64,000 bases of DNA from Adiantum capillus-veneris (GCA_014529385.2 CM043967.1:12766001-12830000); one strand, 5' to 3'. Numbered from the stretch's first letter, positions 11,148 through 22,896 are shown. Numbers and translations are program-made. Notes: generated by a model not told the origin, from the sequence alone.

Positions 11148-11747
11148 TCATGAAAGTGCATTGGCCACTTGATAGTGCTTACAAGCAATGTGAGCAATAT
11201 GAAAATAAAATTGCGAAAGAAAATTTTCCCACCTTTGTTTGTTGGAAAGCTTAATTTGCGTCATGAAGTACTTGCGACTTTGGTGGTCTGTTCGTAAATT
11301 AAATGGAGTCCCCAATAGATAGTGCTTCCATGTGTCTAGGGCATGTAGAATAGCTAAAAGCTCTTTTTTGTATATGCCCAAGACTTGTTCATTGGCATTG
11401 AGCCTTCGGCTCTCATATGCTATGGCATGCCCTTCTTGAAGCAAGACTGCTCCAATGCAATCACCACAAGAATCACATTGGACCTCAAATGGCTTTGAGA
11501 GATCCAGAAGCATAAGGACTAGTTGGGAGGTAAGCTTCTCTCTGAGTTTTTCAAAAGCATTTTTCTCCTTAGCAGTCCATGAGTACTTAACATTGTACTT
11601 TGTTAAGTCATGTAATGGTCCTGGTATTTGAGAGAATTTTGGTATGAAGTGTCTATAGTATTCACACATACCAATAAAGCTTCCTAGCGGATGTAGATTC
11701 TTTGGGTTAGGCCATGCTTTTATTACCTCCAACTTTGATGGATCCAT
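11148..11747 (-). pseudogene. Gypsy RT connection and RNase H
   Basis: A 199-codon open frame. It starts at MDPSKLEVIKAWPNPKNLHPLGSF-type RT C-terminal sequence (FIGMCEYYRHFIPKFSQI) and continues into RNase H with FEVQCDSCGDCIGAVLLQ (catalytic Asp), ESRRLNANEQ, YKKELLAILHALDTWKHYL (catalytic Glu) and LRTDHQS (catalytic Asp). The RNase H catalytic residues appear retained. It is separated from the RT fingers/palm frame upstream by a frameshift region at about 11750-12000. Confidence 0.88.
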
Positions 11748-11849
11748 ATGGATACAATCTTGAGAGATAATATGACCTAAGTATTGAATCTCTTGAAGGA
11801 AGAATTTGCTTTTCTTTTAATTGATAAAAAGCTTGTTTTCCCTCAAAGC

Positions 11850-12640
11850 TTGAAAAATCACTTGGAGATGCTGCTTGCGCTCCTCCAAGGACTTGCAGTA
11901 GATGATGATATCATCAAAGAGCACTCCAATGAATTTGCAGTAGGGTCTGAAAATTTTCTCAATTAAACGATTGAACGAGGTTGGTGCATTCGTCAAGCCA
12001 AAGGCATGACTAGATATTCATAAAGACCAAACGTTGTACGAAACACGGTCTTTAGGATATCTTCATTCACTATCCTTATTTGATGATAGCCACTTTTAAG
12101 GTCAATCCTATTGAAGTGGGTAGAACCTCGTAGCTTATCAAACAGATCTTCTACCCGAGGTACGGGAAATCTGTTTTTGATAGTGATATGGTTTAGTGCT
12201 CGATACTCCACACACATGCGGAACGTACCATCTTTCTTTTGCACTAGAAGGACTGGAGAACAAAAGGGAGAGAAGCTAGGCCTCACCATCCCTTTGTCTA
12301 CCAATTCTTGCACTTGCCTCATGATCTTCTCTTGTTGAGCTTGGGAAACTTGATAAGGAGGATTGTTAGGCGGTGAGCTTGCTGGTAGGAGCTCAATTCG
12401 ATGGTCATCATCCCCTCCTTTTGGAGGTAAGTCCATAGGGATATCATCGATGAACACATCTTTGAGTCCTTTTAGAAAATTGGACAAGTCTAACTCTTCT
12501 TGATTCCTACCATTTACATTTGATAAAAAATAAGGACCTTTTAGGGACTCTTTGACAAAAATCATGTACTCAAAAACTGAGCTTTTCATTGATTTGTCAA
12601 AAGCAGGAGAATTTACAAGTGGTATAGTACGTCAAGACTC
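11850..12640 (-). pseudogene. Gypsy reverse transcriptase fingers and palm
   Basis: The open part (11993-12589) shows [19 protein letters not shown], the [20 protein letters not shown] finger motif, [20 protein letters not shown], and [15 protein letters not shown] with the first catalytic Asp. A one-base loss near 12003-12008, in the usual MPFG position, shifts the frame. The next frame keeps the active site as GVLFDDIIIY (the YxDD motif with Phe) at about 11899-11925. Protease-tail sequence precedes it up to 12700. The enzyme copies element RNA into cDNA; this copy is interrupted. Confidence 0.88.
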
Positions 12641-12695
12641 ATTAGCATCTATATACATGCTCTTTTCCCTGTAGGTGAAGTAGATTCTCCTTTCA

Positions 12696-12700
12696 AGGAA
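12696..12700. repeat. Target-site duplication, left copy (AGGAA)
   Basis: AGGAA abuts the left LTR end and is repeated exactly at 14554-14558. Five bases is the usual length for Gypsy integrase. Confidence 0.85.
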
Positions 12701-12715
12701 GGTAACATTTAATGC

Positions 12716-12963
12716 ACTAATAACTTGTGTGTAGCGGAAATTGGTAACATAGTGAGCATTTCATTAAGAACAAGTTCCTAATGAGCATTACGAAAATTGT
12801 GTGTAGCGGAAATTGGTAACATAGTGAGCATTTCATTAAGAACAAGTTCCTAATGAGCATAGAGAGAGTAACTTGTGTGTAGCGGAAATGCACTAATAAC
12901 TTGTGTGTAGCGGAAATTGGTAACATAGTGAGCATTTCATTAAGAACGAGTTCCTAATGAGCA
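12716..12963. repeat. Imperfect triplication inside solo LTR
   Basis: Three copies of a roughly 70-100 bp unit beginning around TTGTGTGTAGCGGAAATTGG and ending CCTAATGAGCAT. The LTR at 61125-62711 has a single copy of this segment near its right end, so the expansion is specific to this copy. Confidence 0.85.
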
Positions 12964-13535
12964 TAGAGAGAGTACTTGATTGAGAAAGCAACATAGCAAT
13001 TCACACCTAGCTAATTTGGCATTCACAATACTTGAAAGAGAGAGAAATAGAACAATTGACAACAATTGAGGATCGGATTTACATGGAACCGGTTCCCCCT
13101 CCATAAAGGCTTTGTATTATAGCTTCTCCCATCAAAGGAGACTTTTTGTACAATACAATTCTTGTGTTCCTTGACAAAACTCGTTGGTGAAATGAAGATG
13201 GAAGCTTCATGCACCAAATGATGCTTGAAAATCACACCTAGTGTCCCTAGCCTCAGTCCCAAGACCTCACACACCTTCAAAAATGGTGAGAGCTAGCAGG
13301 GAATGAGGATAGATTGAGAGGAAGAAGAGGTATCTTACGAGAAAGAAGTATTCTCCTCACATAATCACTCTAATAGCATAGCTTAGCTTAGTAATTAGCA
13401 TGGTAGAGAAGATGAGCATGCCATTGAATCTTGGCTCTTGGTTGGATTTTCATTCCATAGCCAAGAGTTGTTGGTGTAGGCCTCTACTTCTCAATGCTTG
13501 GAGAAGGAGATGGAGTTCTTCTTGCACACATGAGT

Positions 13536-13560
13536 TGTGTGTGTGTGTGTGTGTGTGTGT
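13536..13560. repeat. (TG)n microsatellite in solo LTR
   Basis: Pure TG run in the LTR, at about the position of the GA run in LTR copy 1. Confidence 0.95.
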
Positions 13561-14044
13561 AGCATTGTGTTATAGTAATATCTAGCCCTTCTCTCATCTT
13601 GGTCGACCCCTCTTGCTAAATGCTCATGCTGGCCTCCCATTGGCTCCTGTAAAGCTTAGCCAATCACAAATTAGAAGCATAGTTGATAGCCTTTTGACAA
13701 GTGTCCCCCTTTCCCCTTTTGTGAGAGCTTTAGGTATTTAATTAATTCATCTAGACTCTCATCGGACCTTTTTGTCTTCTGGACAATAAGAATTAGGCAA
13801 TCCATTGGGCTGTTGGATGCTCATTGGATCCCTTGGTAGACTGTCCAATAGTCTTCAAGGGAGCTTAATTTCTATTGGTTCTTTTATCAAGAATTTTTAA
13901 ATTTATTAGACTAAATTTACTCTAGCCTAATTCTCATTGGTCCACCTCTATGGCCATCCAATAGGATTTGAGGGGAGATTGGGGCAACTGGCTTACGAGC
14001 TTGACATGTGTCCAGTATTCCCTTTGTGTAAAGGGGGAGCCTTG

Positions 14045-14183
<139 letters not shown>

Positions 14184-14553
14184 TCTTGCTCATCCCCTAC
14201 AATATGGGCTCGCCCCCTCATTCCTAAGGATGTGGAAAGACTTTTTAGTCTTCCCATGACCATCCAATTTCCCCTTGCTTTCGCCTTTGGATAAAAGATT
14301 TAATTTTTGGAACCTTAGCCTATGGAAGTCTTAATGGAGGTGAACCTTAGGTCTTTTAAGCCCCATTAAAGCACATTGCTCTTTTGCAGGCCCCCTTTGG
14401 ATCCCTATTTTCCCTCCTTTGGATCCCTGACAAAGACTGTCTGGCAGCCTTACCAATATTCTAGCTTTTACTCTCCAGGTACTTCCCCATATTAAATGAT
14501 CAGTTTAACATGAGAAAATCATTTGGGAGTATTAGATATTATTTTTTATGACA

Positions 14554-14558
14554 AGGAA
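14554..14558. repeat. Target-site duplication, right copy (AGGAA)
   Basis: Exact match to 12696-12700, immediately after the ...TGACA end of the solo LTR. Confidence 0.85.
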
Positions 14559-14601
14559 CTTCATGTTGGCAGCCATGCGGTGGTAGCAAATTAACCATAA
14601 T

Positions 14602-15961
14602 ACTTAAGTAACTTGGCATGAACAATACTTTTTCAAGACAGAGAGTTTAGAGAATTTGAGAATAGTTGAGGATTGGATTTATGTGAATCCGGTCCCCCCT
14701 CCAATAGGCTTTTGTATTATAGAGTCTCCCATCAAGAGAGAGACTTGGTACAATACAATCTTTGTGTTCCTTGTGACCTAGGTGATGCAATGAAGATGGA
14801 AAGCTTCATGCATCACGAGCATAACATAGACTTTGTGAAAATCATTAACCATCCCCAGCCTTAGTCCCAAGGTCTCAAACACCTTCAAAGGTGGAGAGAG
14901 CTAGCGTGGAATGAGGGTAGGGAAGAAGAAGAAGAAACGTTCATAGGAGAAAGAAATAGTTCCTCACTTATCATCACTCTTCTTGCTTAGCATACATAAT
15001 AGCATAGTAATGAAGATCGAGAAGATGGCAAGCTTAAGCATTGGAGCATGGCTCTTGGTTGGATTTCCATTCCGTAGCCAAGAGTGTTGGTGTAAGCTCT
15101 CAACTTCTCTACTAGCTTGGAGAAGGAGATGGAGCTCTTCCACTTTGCAACTCACACAATGAGTGTGTGTGTGTGGTGGGGGGGGGGGGTATACCCCCCA
15201 AGCTAGCCCCCTCCTTGCTTTGGTCCACCCCCTCTTCTAGCACTAGTTGGCACTTGATTGGACCTCCTCAAGCCCTGGCCAATCACATGCTTAGTGCATA
15301 TCAAGCAACAAGGGTAGCCTTGGGATAAGTGCCCCCCTTTTGGAGAGAGAGGACTTGATAAATGCATAAACAATTGATTAAATTAACTAAATTATCATTG
15401 GACCCCTTGGGAGGCCAACCAATAGGCTTTAGGCACACTATGAGGGAAACATGAAGAGGAGCTTGACAAGTGTCCTATTTGCTTTCTTTGTACCAAGCTT
15501 GCCTTGTGTGAGGGTGTGAGTGTTCTCTCTCTAGCTCCTACAAAGAGGGTTGGCCCCCTCATGAGTAGGGATCATGTTGACTTTGTGGAATACCTTAAGC
15601 ACCTTAGTCATGGAGCACCTTAGCACCTTAGTGATTAAGCACCTTAGTCAACAAGCATGACAAGCACCTCAAGCACCTTAGTCAGCAAGCACGACAAGCA
15701 CCTCAAGCTTGGGATGGGTTCCCACCTCAAGCACAATCCTAGCTTGCCTAAGGTCAAGGGACTTTAAACACTAACCATTGGAGTTCTTTAATGAAGCTAA
15801 CCCTAAGGTCTTTGAGCTCCATTAGCTAGCCTTGCTCTTTGACATATCATCTCTCATTTGTACCCCTTTACCATTGGCCGCGTGTTGAGATAGACCCTTA
15901 CACACATGTCTATATTCTAACCCTTGTTCCCGTCTATTCTCCCACATTAAATGATCAGTTT
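14602..15961 (-). repeat. Truncated 5' LTR of Gypsy-C (LTR family copy 2)
   Basis: Nearly identical by eye to 7901-9285 but cut at the right: similarity ends after TTAAATGATCAGTTT, about 35-70 bp before the expected LTR terminus. On the left it joins the protease-tail sequence of Gypsy-C directly, with no PBS or gag between. This supports an internal deletion. Confidence 0.75.
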
Positions 15962-17149
15962 GGCTTCATTATGAATTGTCTTTAAATGTGAAGTTTTCCT
16001 TATCATCTTCAATGTAATTGTATCATTATCCAAGGGCTGGGTGCTACCAAGTTGTATGTCCCCTTCATGATGAAGCAAAGATTCCATGATCAATTCTTTT
16101 ATAATTGTATCCACAATGGCTCTCCATGTTTCTTGATGATGGTAGCTTACCCATCATATTATGACATTGTGTGCAAACCTATCATCCAAAAAGGATCTCG
16201 ACAAATCTATTGTCGACATCAAGAAAACCACCCATAGAATATCGCAAACTTGTGCCACATGTGGTACTGGCAAGCTCACAAAAGTAAAAAGGAGTGACCA
16301 AATGGTCATGAGATAATAGGCTCTCATGTAATCCATACCCCATGGTGGTAGCAAGAAGTATTTGTCAAGTTGAATCCTTTTAAGCCACTCTATCCTTGTA
16401 GTTCTCTCTAGATCCCCCAAATTATTATGGGATAATGGTAGTCTAAATGGTCCTCCCCTGCTTGTCCATAAACTTTCTTGTCAAAAATAGAAAGGTGGAT
16501 TTACCAATCATTTCTTTGTGAGGAAGCATGCTTCATGGGAAGCCAAATCCATAAACATATTGATCTGTATTTCAATCGTTCCTTTTGCTTTTGTGAGCCA
16601 GGTTGGTTGGTTTCTATCGCTATTAGAGGGTGTCATAAAAAATGGCTGACCAAAGTCTTTGCTTGTAGTCCTTATTCATTCTCCCCACCTCCTAATGGGA
16701 GCCTATCATGAGAACATGGTGCTAAATGGGAGCATGTGCATGGGATTTAAATTCGTGTCTATGCATAACCCTGATTGGCTCTACCATGTTGTCACAGTCA
16801 ATGCAAGTGGTAACAATAAGCTACACAAGACGAGGGTCTTGAGCAATGTGGGTTTTCTTTTCAATGAGTTTTTCCTACATAAGGATTGTACTCCAAAGAT
16901 CAAATTTTGCAACAATTGTGCTCTATCCTTAATAAAAATCTGATGGCAATGGATGATGGCGAGGTTGATTTTATGGATAACAATTGCTTTGGCTTGGGTA
17001 TGCATAATTGTGTTAAGAAGAGCCTTTAGTATCCATATTTGTCTGGTTGCTTACATGCTCATGCATGCATCTTGTTGAAGTTTTTTCCCTTAGTTGACGT
17101 GTTACTGTAGTTTGCTTTGGATAAGGGTAATCACTTGGAGAAAAAGAGA
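15962..17149. other. Unassigned sequence
   Basis: No convincing protein, RNA or repeat. Minus-strand frames up to 88 codons (16154-16420) are hydrophobic and unlike known families. It may be the 3' part of the dead Gypsy element whose protease lies just to the right. Confidence 0.4.
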
Positions 17150-17470
17150 TGTTTAATATCCTTTCAAGGTTCGTAAAGTGAGAGTGTTGGTATCCCAAAT
17201 TGGAATAACTTTGTATGTTCTAATCCATGGTTTTCCTAGTATCATTCTTCTCCTAGCTCTACATTTGCTAGCACAAAGAACAAATCTTGGCAATTTATCC
17301 TAGCTACAATGACATTTGTATGAATTATGTGCCAAGGGCTCCCCAAGGGTTTTGCACATATAAAATAGCTCCATAGTTTTTACTATCATCTGTAAGTAGG
17401 TTGAGTAATTGATGACGTTGACTCTAGCACGTGTATCCACCAAAGCTCTTATTGTATAAGTTGTAGGTGA
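17150..17470 (-). pseudogene. Gypsy retropepsin remnant
   Basis: The minus strand encodes ALVDTRARVNVIN (about 17417-17455), matching the retropepsin active-site pattern but with D-T-R in place of D-T-G, followed after a stop by RRMILGKPWIRTYKVIP (about 17210-17260), the flap-to-C-terminal LGxPWL signature of retroelement proteases. Stops occur between them. It ends where the plus-strand Copia element begins, so the Copia insertion or a deletion truncated it. Confidence 0.65.
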
Positions 17471-17508
17471 GCTAGAATGTGTTCTCTTGCAACCCTAAAT
17501 CTAATAGT

Positions 17509-17520
17509 TGGTTTCAGAGC
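17509..17520 (+). promoter_or_regulatory. Primer binding site of Copia-G
   Basis: TGGTTTCAGAGC, one mismatch from the initiator-Met site TGGTATCAGAGC, two bases after the surviving 5' LTR end. Confidence 0.8.
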
Positions 17521-17861
17521 AGGTTGCATCCTCCCGAGCTTAGTCGCCAGCAGCTCCAACAGACGCCTGCTCACTTTCTCCAATTTTTGCGAGCGTCAGC
17601 AGGTTGACAAACACTTTGAGATTTCTTGAAGAGCTCTATCTACTCAGAATTTTCATTTGGTCTCATTTCGGCCTCCGTTTCCACTACATGCAGTACTGCG
17701 CATGTAATTTCATCATTTTTTTGTGCAGAATTTATGTGAATGCCATATTTTGCATAACATGTCCCTTACAGTCTTCTATGGTTTATGTTATATAGCACAT
17801 GTTGTTCCCACTTTGTTTCTCCTCTTTTTTGGCAGTTTTCACATGAGGTGCCGCATTTGCC

Positions 17862-18830
17862 ATGGCTGACAACACACAGATGTGTTCAAGATGTTTACTG
17901 ATGAATAGATTGGATGGGGACAATTACCCTATGTGGGCTTATATAATGCAACATGTCCTTGTGTCAAAGGGGTGTCAAAGGTCGTTTGGAATATTGTGCA
18001 GGACATGATGTACATCCTAGTTTTGAGGATGTAGGCGATGTTGAGGATGTTGCACATTTGGTGGCACGATTGTTGTTGCCAGAGCTGTTTTGCCTACGGC
18101 TGAGCAAGCTTGTTGGCATGTAAAAGATGCACAGGCTCATGCTTTTATTGTGTTGTCTGTGAAGTGCACTATCACTCCCAGTAAAATTTTCAAAACAGGC
18201 TTGGGATATTATGGCTGGTCTTTATGCAAGTCGTAATGAGGCTAAAATTGCATTGCTGCGTAAAGATTTGGAGTCAAAGATTATGCATGAGGAAGATGAA
18301 ATGGACACTTTACTTGCTGGTGTCAAGGATATAAATGAGCAACTTATTTTTGCAAGCCAGGTCATTTCTAAGAGCTCCCTTGTGCAAATTGTTCTTGATG
18401 CTTTGTTAGATTCTTACCAGAATTTTGCTAGTACTTGGAGATTATGACCCAAGGAAATCCTGAAGTTGTCAAGTTTGATGCATTATGCACATTGCTATTG
18501 CAAGAGTCACTTTCCAAAAAAAACAAGGCAAAATAGTGTGCAGTTGAACAGGCTTTTATTGTTGCTCAAACAAAGGTGGTAATAGTAATGTAACCAGAGT
18601 CTCATGGTTCTTCTGCGACGAGTGAAAATCTTTTGCTCCTAATGCTTTCTGCATGCAGCACTTTGTCTGGGAATTTTGGTGATAAGGGAAAAAAGAAGAT
18701 GTGTTGCCATTATTGTAAAGCTAATGATCACTTGATCAAGCAGTGTCTGAAATTGAAGGCAAAAGAGGCTAAGAAGAAAGAGGTTGGATCAACTACAGGT
18801 CCAATACAAGTGCAACTATTGTAGAGTCTT
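17862..18830 (+). pseudogene. Copia gag with zinc knuckle
   Basis: The start ATG at 17862 opens MADNTQMCSRCLLMNRLDGD and the gag pattern LDGDNYPMWAYIMQHVL; a frameshift follows near 17970. The UBN2 core is open at 18211-18447 (NEAKIALLRKDLESKIM, LLAGVKDINEQLI, VQIVLDALLDSYQNF). After further breaks a complete CCHC knuckle, CHYCKANDHLIKQC, lies at 18705-18746 with its basic tail. Gag packages the RNA into particles. The knuckle is intact but the gag frame as a whole is not. Confidence 0.85.
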
Positions 18831-18926
18831 CTATGAAAGGAGATTGTGATGTTGATGTAGATGCAAAGTGGGCTTTTAGTGCAGAGTGTACTTATGCTCC
18901 TTTTGTCCATGATGCATGCATGTTAG

Positions 18927-19259
18927 TTGCTGCAAATTCACATGTACGGTATTTTGACAATGGTGCTACAAAGCACTGATCTATTTACCTCTCTTGAGTC
19001 TGTCCCTCATGGGAATACTCTCACTTGTGCCAACAATGCCTCTTATCCGGTTCAGGGAGTTGGAAAGATTGTGCTAACTACTACAAACGGTAGTTCTTTC
19101 ACACTTGTTGATGCATTGTATGTACTTGGGATCAAGAAGAATCTTTTGTCTGTATCTGCACTTGCTAGACTTAGTCTTGTAGTCAAATTTGTGGATGAGG
19201 GATGTACAGTACATGATCTCAGTTTCCATGATGAAATTGTTGCATCTTGCATTTTATGA
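18927..19259 (+). pseudogene. Copia aspartic protease
   Basis: The active-site region reads YFDNGATKH (about 18950-18978), i.e. D-N-G instead of D-S-G, then meets a stop and a frame change. The downstream body is open (SVPHGNTLTCANNASYPVQG, GSSFTLVDALYVLGIKKNL, LLSVSALARL), matching the Copia protease C-terminal half and the link to pre-integrase. It would normally cut the polyprotein. The stop right after the active site makes it non-functional. Confidence 0.8.
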
Positions 19260-19279
19260 GGTGGGTTGTATAAGCTCAC

Positions 19280-19742
19280 TTTGTATGAGAAGTGTAGGCA
19301 AAATTTTGCAAATGCAGTTGTGCATTCTAAGGCTATTTCAGATGCAAAACTTTGGCATGCACATTTTGGGCATCTAAATTTTTCCAATTTGCTGCATTTG
19401 TAAAAATCTATTATGGTTGCCTCTTTGTTGCCTCTTGAAGCACACGTCAAGCATGTTTGTGAAGGCTGTATTTTGGGGCAAGATACAGCATTCCAAGTTT
19501 CCAAGGATGGTTCAATTAGGGCTACATGCAGTTTGCAGCTTATGCATAGTGATGTTTGTGGGCCCATGCAAACTCCTTCCTTGGGCAATTACTTGTACTT
19601 CGTGACTTTCATTGATGATTAATCTAGGCATGCATGGGTATATCCACTTAAATCTAAGTCTGAAGTGTTTGTGTGCTTCAAACAATTTCTGACTATGGCT
19701 GAAAATGTCTCAAAATGTACTTGGGGACCCTCCGTTCCGATT

Positions 19743-19776
<34 letters not shown>

Positions 19777-20280
19777 GTGTATGTCTCATGAATTTAATGC
19801 ACTTCTGGCTAGTCGTGGGATAAAACACCAATGTACAATGTCGTATACACCTCAGCAAAATGGTGTTGCTGAGAGGAAAAATAGGTCACTTACAAAAATG
19901 GCACAATGTATGGTCAAAATTCAAGCTTTGTTGCATACATTTTGGCTTGAGCCCATAATGTATGCCACTTATGTACTTAACACATATCCTACAAAAGATT
20001 TGCAGTCTATGACTCCATATGAAGTGTGGCATCATAGAAAGCCTTCTATTGAGCACATGCATGTTTTTGGTTTTTTGGAACATGCTTTGGTGCCACATAT
20101 GAAACGCATAAAATTGGATGATAAGGATGTCAAATGTATTTATGTTGGCTACAGTGTTGAAAACAAAGGTTACAGGTTGTACCATCGCAAACAAAGCATA
20201 TCTTGGTCTCACAGGATGTTGTGTTTGTGTAAGATTCTGTTCAGCCCTTGTTGTCATGTACTAGAGACAATAATGTAAGT
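19280..20280 (+). pseudogene. Copia pre-integrase and integrase
   Basis: Pre-integrase zinc-binding residues are visible (AKLWHAHFGHLNFSNLL, HVCEGCILGQ), then the integrase core: MHSDVCGPMQTPSLGN (first catalytic Asp), YFVTFIDD, and after a G-run the second half HEFNALLASRGIKHQ, SYTPQQNGVAERKN (catalytic Glu) and MTPYEVWHHRKPS. Stops interrupt the region at 19402 and 19619, and a 31-base G tract replaces the codons around the second catalytic Asp. Integrase inserts the cDNA; this copy cannot. Confidence 0.88.
19745..19775. repeat. 31-base poly-G tract inside integrase
   Basis: A pure G run lies exactly where Copia integrases encode the D-x-GGE segment before the YVSHEF-type sequence. The GGNGGNGAG-like codons probably seeded the run. 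Confidence 0.9.
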
Positions 20281-20559
20281 TCACAAGACATTTATGACAC
20301 TTTGTTGCCTCTTTTTAGTGGTGGAAGTTTGAGTGTAAATTCCAATGAGGCAAATGTACAGCCTATGGGGGTTTTTTAAAATGTTACAGTTCATCCTATT
20401 ACTGATGCAGATGTACATGATGTACTTGATGAGGAAAGGGCTTAGAATGCGTAGGCTAGAGGTATGCCAAAATGGCTGGTGCATACTTTTCGTGACAGTA
20501 AATTGGATGCACTTTTGTCTAGTGGTACTCATTGAGGTTCTCACCATGCATCTTATGCA

Positions 20560-21190
20560 TCAGATTGTTATGCTTTGGTTGTGTCTAGCTTATGTGATGT
20601 TGAGGAACCTCTGTCTTTTAATGAAGCACAAAATTCAAAAAATAGGAAGGATGCCACGCAATCAGAATATGATGCAGTTATAGCCGTTTTCTATGTGCAT
20701 TGGCAGCTCATTTTGGTTGCGATGTACATCAGTCAAACATTGTTACTGCTAAGGCTGATTTGAATGCTACTTTCAAGATGAAAGATTTGGGGTTGTTGCA
20801 TCATTACTGGACCAAATGAGAGACATATTGCTGAATTTAAGGCAGATTTCAATGCTACTTTCAAGATGAAAGATTCGGGAATGTGGTATCATTACTTGGG
20901 TATACATTTTAAGCAATGTGATGGTGGTATTGCTTTGTGTCATACAAGTTACATAGAGACATTGCTATGTAAGTTTGGACTTGAGGATTGCAAACATGTT
21001 TCCACTCCCATGGAAACAAGTTTGAAATTGAGTCTTCATGATGCTGGTGATCATGCCAATGTCACTCTTTACCAAACTAATGTTGGCTACCTTATTTATG
21101 TATGCAAGACAAGGCTGGATATTCAGTTTGCAGTCTCACAGATCAGCAGATTCATGCATACCCCAGGGTCTAAGCATTGGTAGGCTGTTA
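20560..21190 (+). pseudogene. Copia reverse transcriptase, core deleted
   Basis: The start of the RT domain (EPLSFNEAQNSKNRKDATQ, then a shifted ALAAHFG-like piece to about 20740) is followed at once by the region after the active site (KADFNATFKMKDSGMWYHYL, GIALCHTSYIETLLCKFGLE, CKHVSTPMETSLKL, VGYLIYVCKTRLDIQFAVSQ). The block holding the catalytic YVDD motif is absent, so this is an internal deletion. The junction also carries an 88-bp tandem duplication at 20751-20899. No polymerase activity is possible. Confidence 0.85.
20751..20899. repeat. Duplicated RT segment, 88-bp spacing
   Basis: The stretch AAGGCTGATTTGAATGCTAC... (20751) recurs at 20839 with a few changes. Both encode the KADxNATFKMKD segment that follows the missing YVDD block. 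Confidence 0.85.
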
Positions 21191-21229
21191 GGAGGAATTT
21201 TTGCTACTTGAGTGACACTTTGCATCTTG

Positions 21230-21837
21230 TCTCGTTTTATCCCAAGGGGGGATCATTGCCGCCAGATTTACATGCTTTTTCGGACTCAGATTGGGATGGT
21301 TGTTTTGACACATGAGTGTCCACAAGTGGTTTTATCTTCATGCTCGGCAGTTCATGCATATCATGGCTGAGCAAGAAGCAACCTACTATGGCCACTTCTA
21401 GTTGTGCGGCTGAGTACAAGGCAGTCTTCACAGCTACGGTTGAGTGTGTATGGCTCAGATTCCTTATGGCTGATTTGGGTGTTGGACAAGACGCTGTCAA
21501 AATTATCTACACTAACAGTCAGAGTGCATTGGCATTTGCGAGGAACCCAATTTTTCATGCTCGCACAAAGCACATTGAGGTGCATTACCACTTTGTGAGG
21601 GAGAGGCTCTCAGCAGGAGAGATCAGCTTTTATGTGCCAACACAGCACAACCTTGCAGATCTTTTCACAAAGGCATTGTCTCGTGAGAAGTTTGAAGCTT
21701 TCTGCAAAGCTTTGGGCTTACTCCCCTTTGTGGACTCATCATGTCCTCATGGCTTGTCACTTCCCTATACTCTAGGTGCCAGCTCTCATTCACCGTATCA
21801 CTCCCAACGGGGATTTGTTACCATATACATGTGGTAG
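21230..21837 (+). pseudogene. Copia RNase H domain
   Basis: After a stop at about 21314 the frame 21316-21837 is open: STSGFIFMLGSSCISWLSKK, QPTMATSSCAAEYKAVFTA (catalytic Glu in the AEY motif), VKIIYTNSQSALAFARNP (Asp position replaced by Asn), HARTKHIEVHYHFVRERL and ADLFTKALSREKF (catalytic Asp). It is the conserved C-terminal end of Copia pol. It normally degrades RNA in the RNA/DNA hybrid. The Asp-to-Asn change in the TDNQSA position suggests loss of activity. Confidence 0.88.
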
Positions 21838-22048
21838 TGATGTGTGTGAACACACCTAGGACCGTCGGAACATTTGTTTTCCTCACTAGGAGGTTTTTTT
21901 CCCCCGTGCATTGTATATATGCCCATCACTCTAGGGTTATCTTATCTTTCCATTGCACACTAAGTAATATACTCTTTGTTGTGTGGCTTGAGCTTCCTTC
22001 GTGTTCTCCAAGCTATGTGTGTTCTCTTGCAACCCTAGTTCCAATAGC
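21816..22048 (+). repeat. 3' LTR of Copia-G
   Basis: Starts TGTTACCATATACATG after the purine-rich CAACGGGGATT and ends near CCTAGTTCCAATA. Its last roughly 30 bases match the 5' LTR stub before the PBS. About 230 bp, overlapping the end of the RNase H frame. Confidence 0.7.
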
Positions 22049-22243
22049 ACATATTCTTACATCCATTGCTTTGAGACATTCTTCTACCGGTTGTATTTAA
22101 TTGATGCCACAATCGGTTGAGCCCCCTATTGTCATAAAGTTTTATGCTTCAAATTCTTGAGACGAGCTTCCTCTTCACACTATTCAAACACATATTTCTC
22201 ACACTACTCTTTTCCCCTAGTAATGTGAATCTTGTCAAACTTT

Positions 22244-22896
22244 TGGGAGTTGGGGAGACCGATTGCTTAGAAAAATCAACAATTCCTCATAGACTTCACC
22301 ATCAACATGTCACCTTCTCTTCCAAATTCACACACACACACACATACAAGAATGGATTGACAAGGAAAGAGTGTAAGAGAGTGTAAGAGGGATTGTAAGA
22401 GATGTACATAATCATGGAGTACACAAAGTAACATAACATAGTATATGAGAGAGGGAAGAAAAGATTTAGGGCATTTACACAAGAAAATCCTAAAATTATA
22501 GCCCCAAACTCCATGGCACCCTTCTTGTGGAGTTTGGTATTTAATTTATTATTTAAATTATGGGTGCCAAAATTGGAGGCCCCTCTTTTACACTTTAGTT
22601 ATGAGTGGAACACATTACTTATTGCATGACCCTCTAAGGGTGAAGTTCTCACTGTCCTACTTACAAAGCAGCCATAGTGGCTTATTGATAAAATCTAAAA
22701 TATTGTGCAATGATAAAATGACCAAGAGCATTATTATTTGCCAGCACCTCCTTCTCAACTCCCAGAATTCCAATCTACAAATCATCATGCACTCACTATT
22801 AGTAAGATCAAATAAATAATACATAATTAACCATTAAGCCATCTATCCCAATTGCAATTAACTACGTACAATAGGAGGGTGCCCAGTATCGTAACA
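22244..22896 (-). repeat. 3' LTR of Gypsy-D (about 653 bp)
   Basis: Runs from TGGGAGTTGGGGAGACC to ...CAGTATCGTAACA in plus orientation and matches 28782-29462 throughout. Contains a short CA run (22327-22343), much longer in the 5' LTR copy. Confidence 0.9.

Larger units (their letters stand above)
17471..22048 (+). mobile_element. Copia LTR retrotransposon, defective (Copia-G)
   Basis: Plus-strand Ty1/Copia element. Only about 35 bp of the 5' LTR end remain (GTGTTCTCTTGCAACCCTA, shared with the 3' LTR end), followed by a PBS at 17509, gag from 17862, zinc knuckle, protease, integrase, a gutted RT, RNase H, polypurine tract and a 3' LTR at 21816-22048. Several frameshifts and stops, a 31-base G run in integrase, and loss of the RT YVDD block make it inactive. 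Order and motifs are typical of the superfamily. Confidence 0.88.

Noticed and set aside
19052-19588. 178-codon minus-strand frame
   Set aside because: Antisense shadow of Copia-G protease and pre-integrase on the plus strand.
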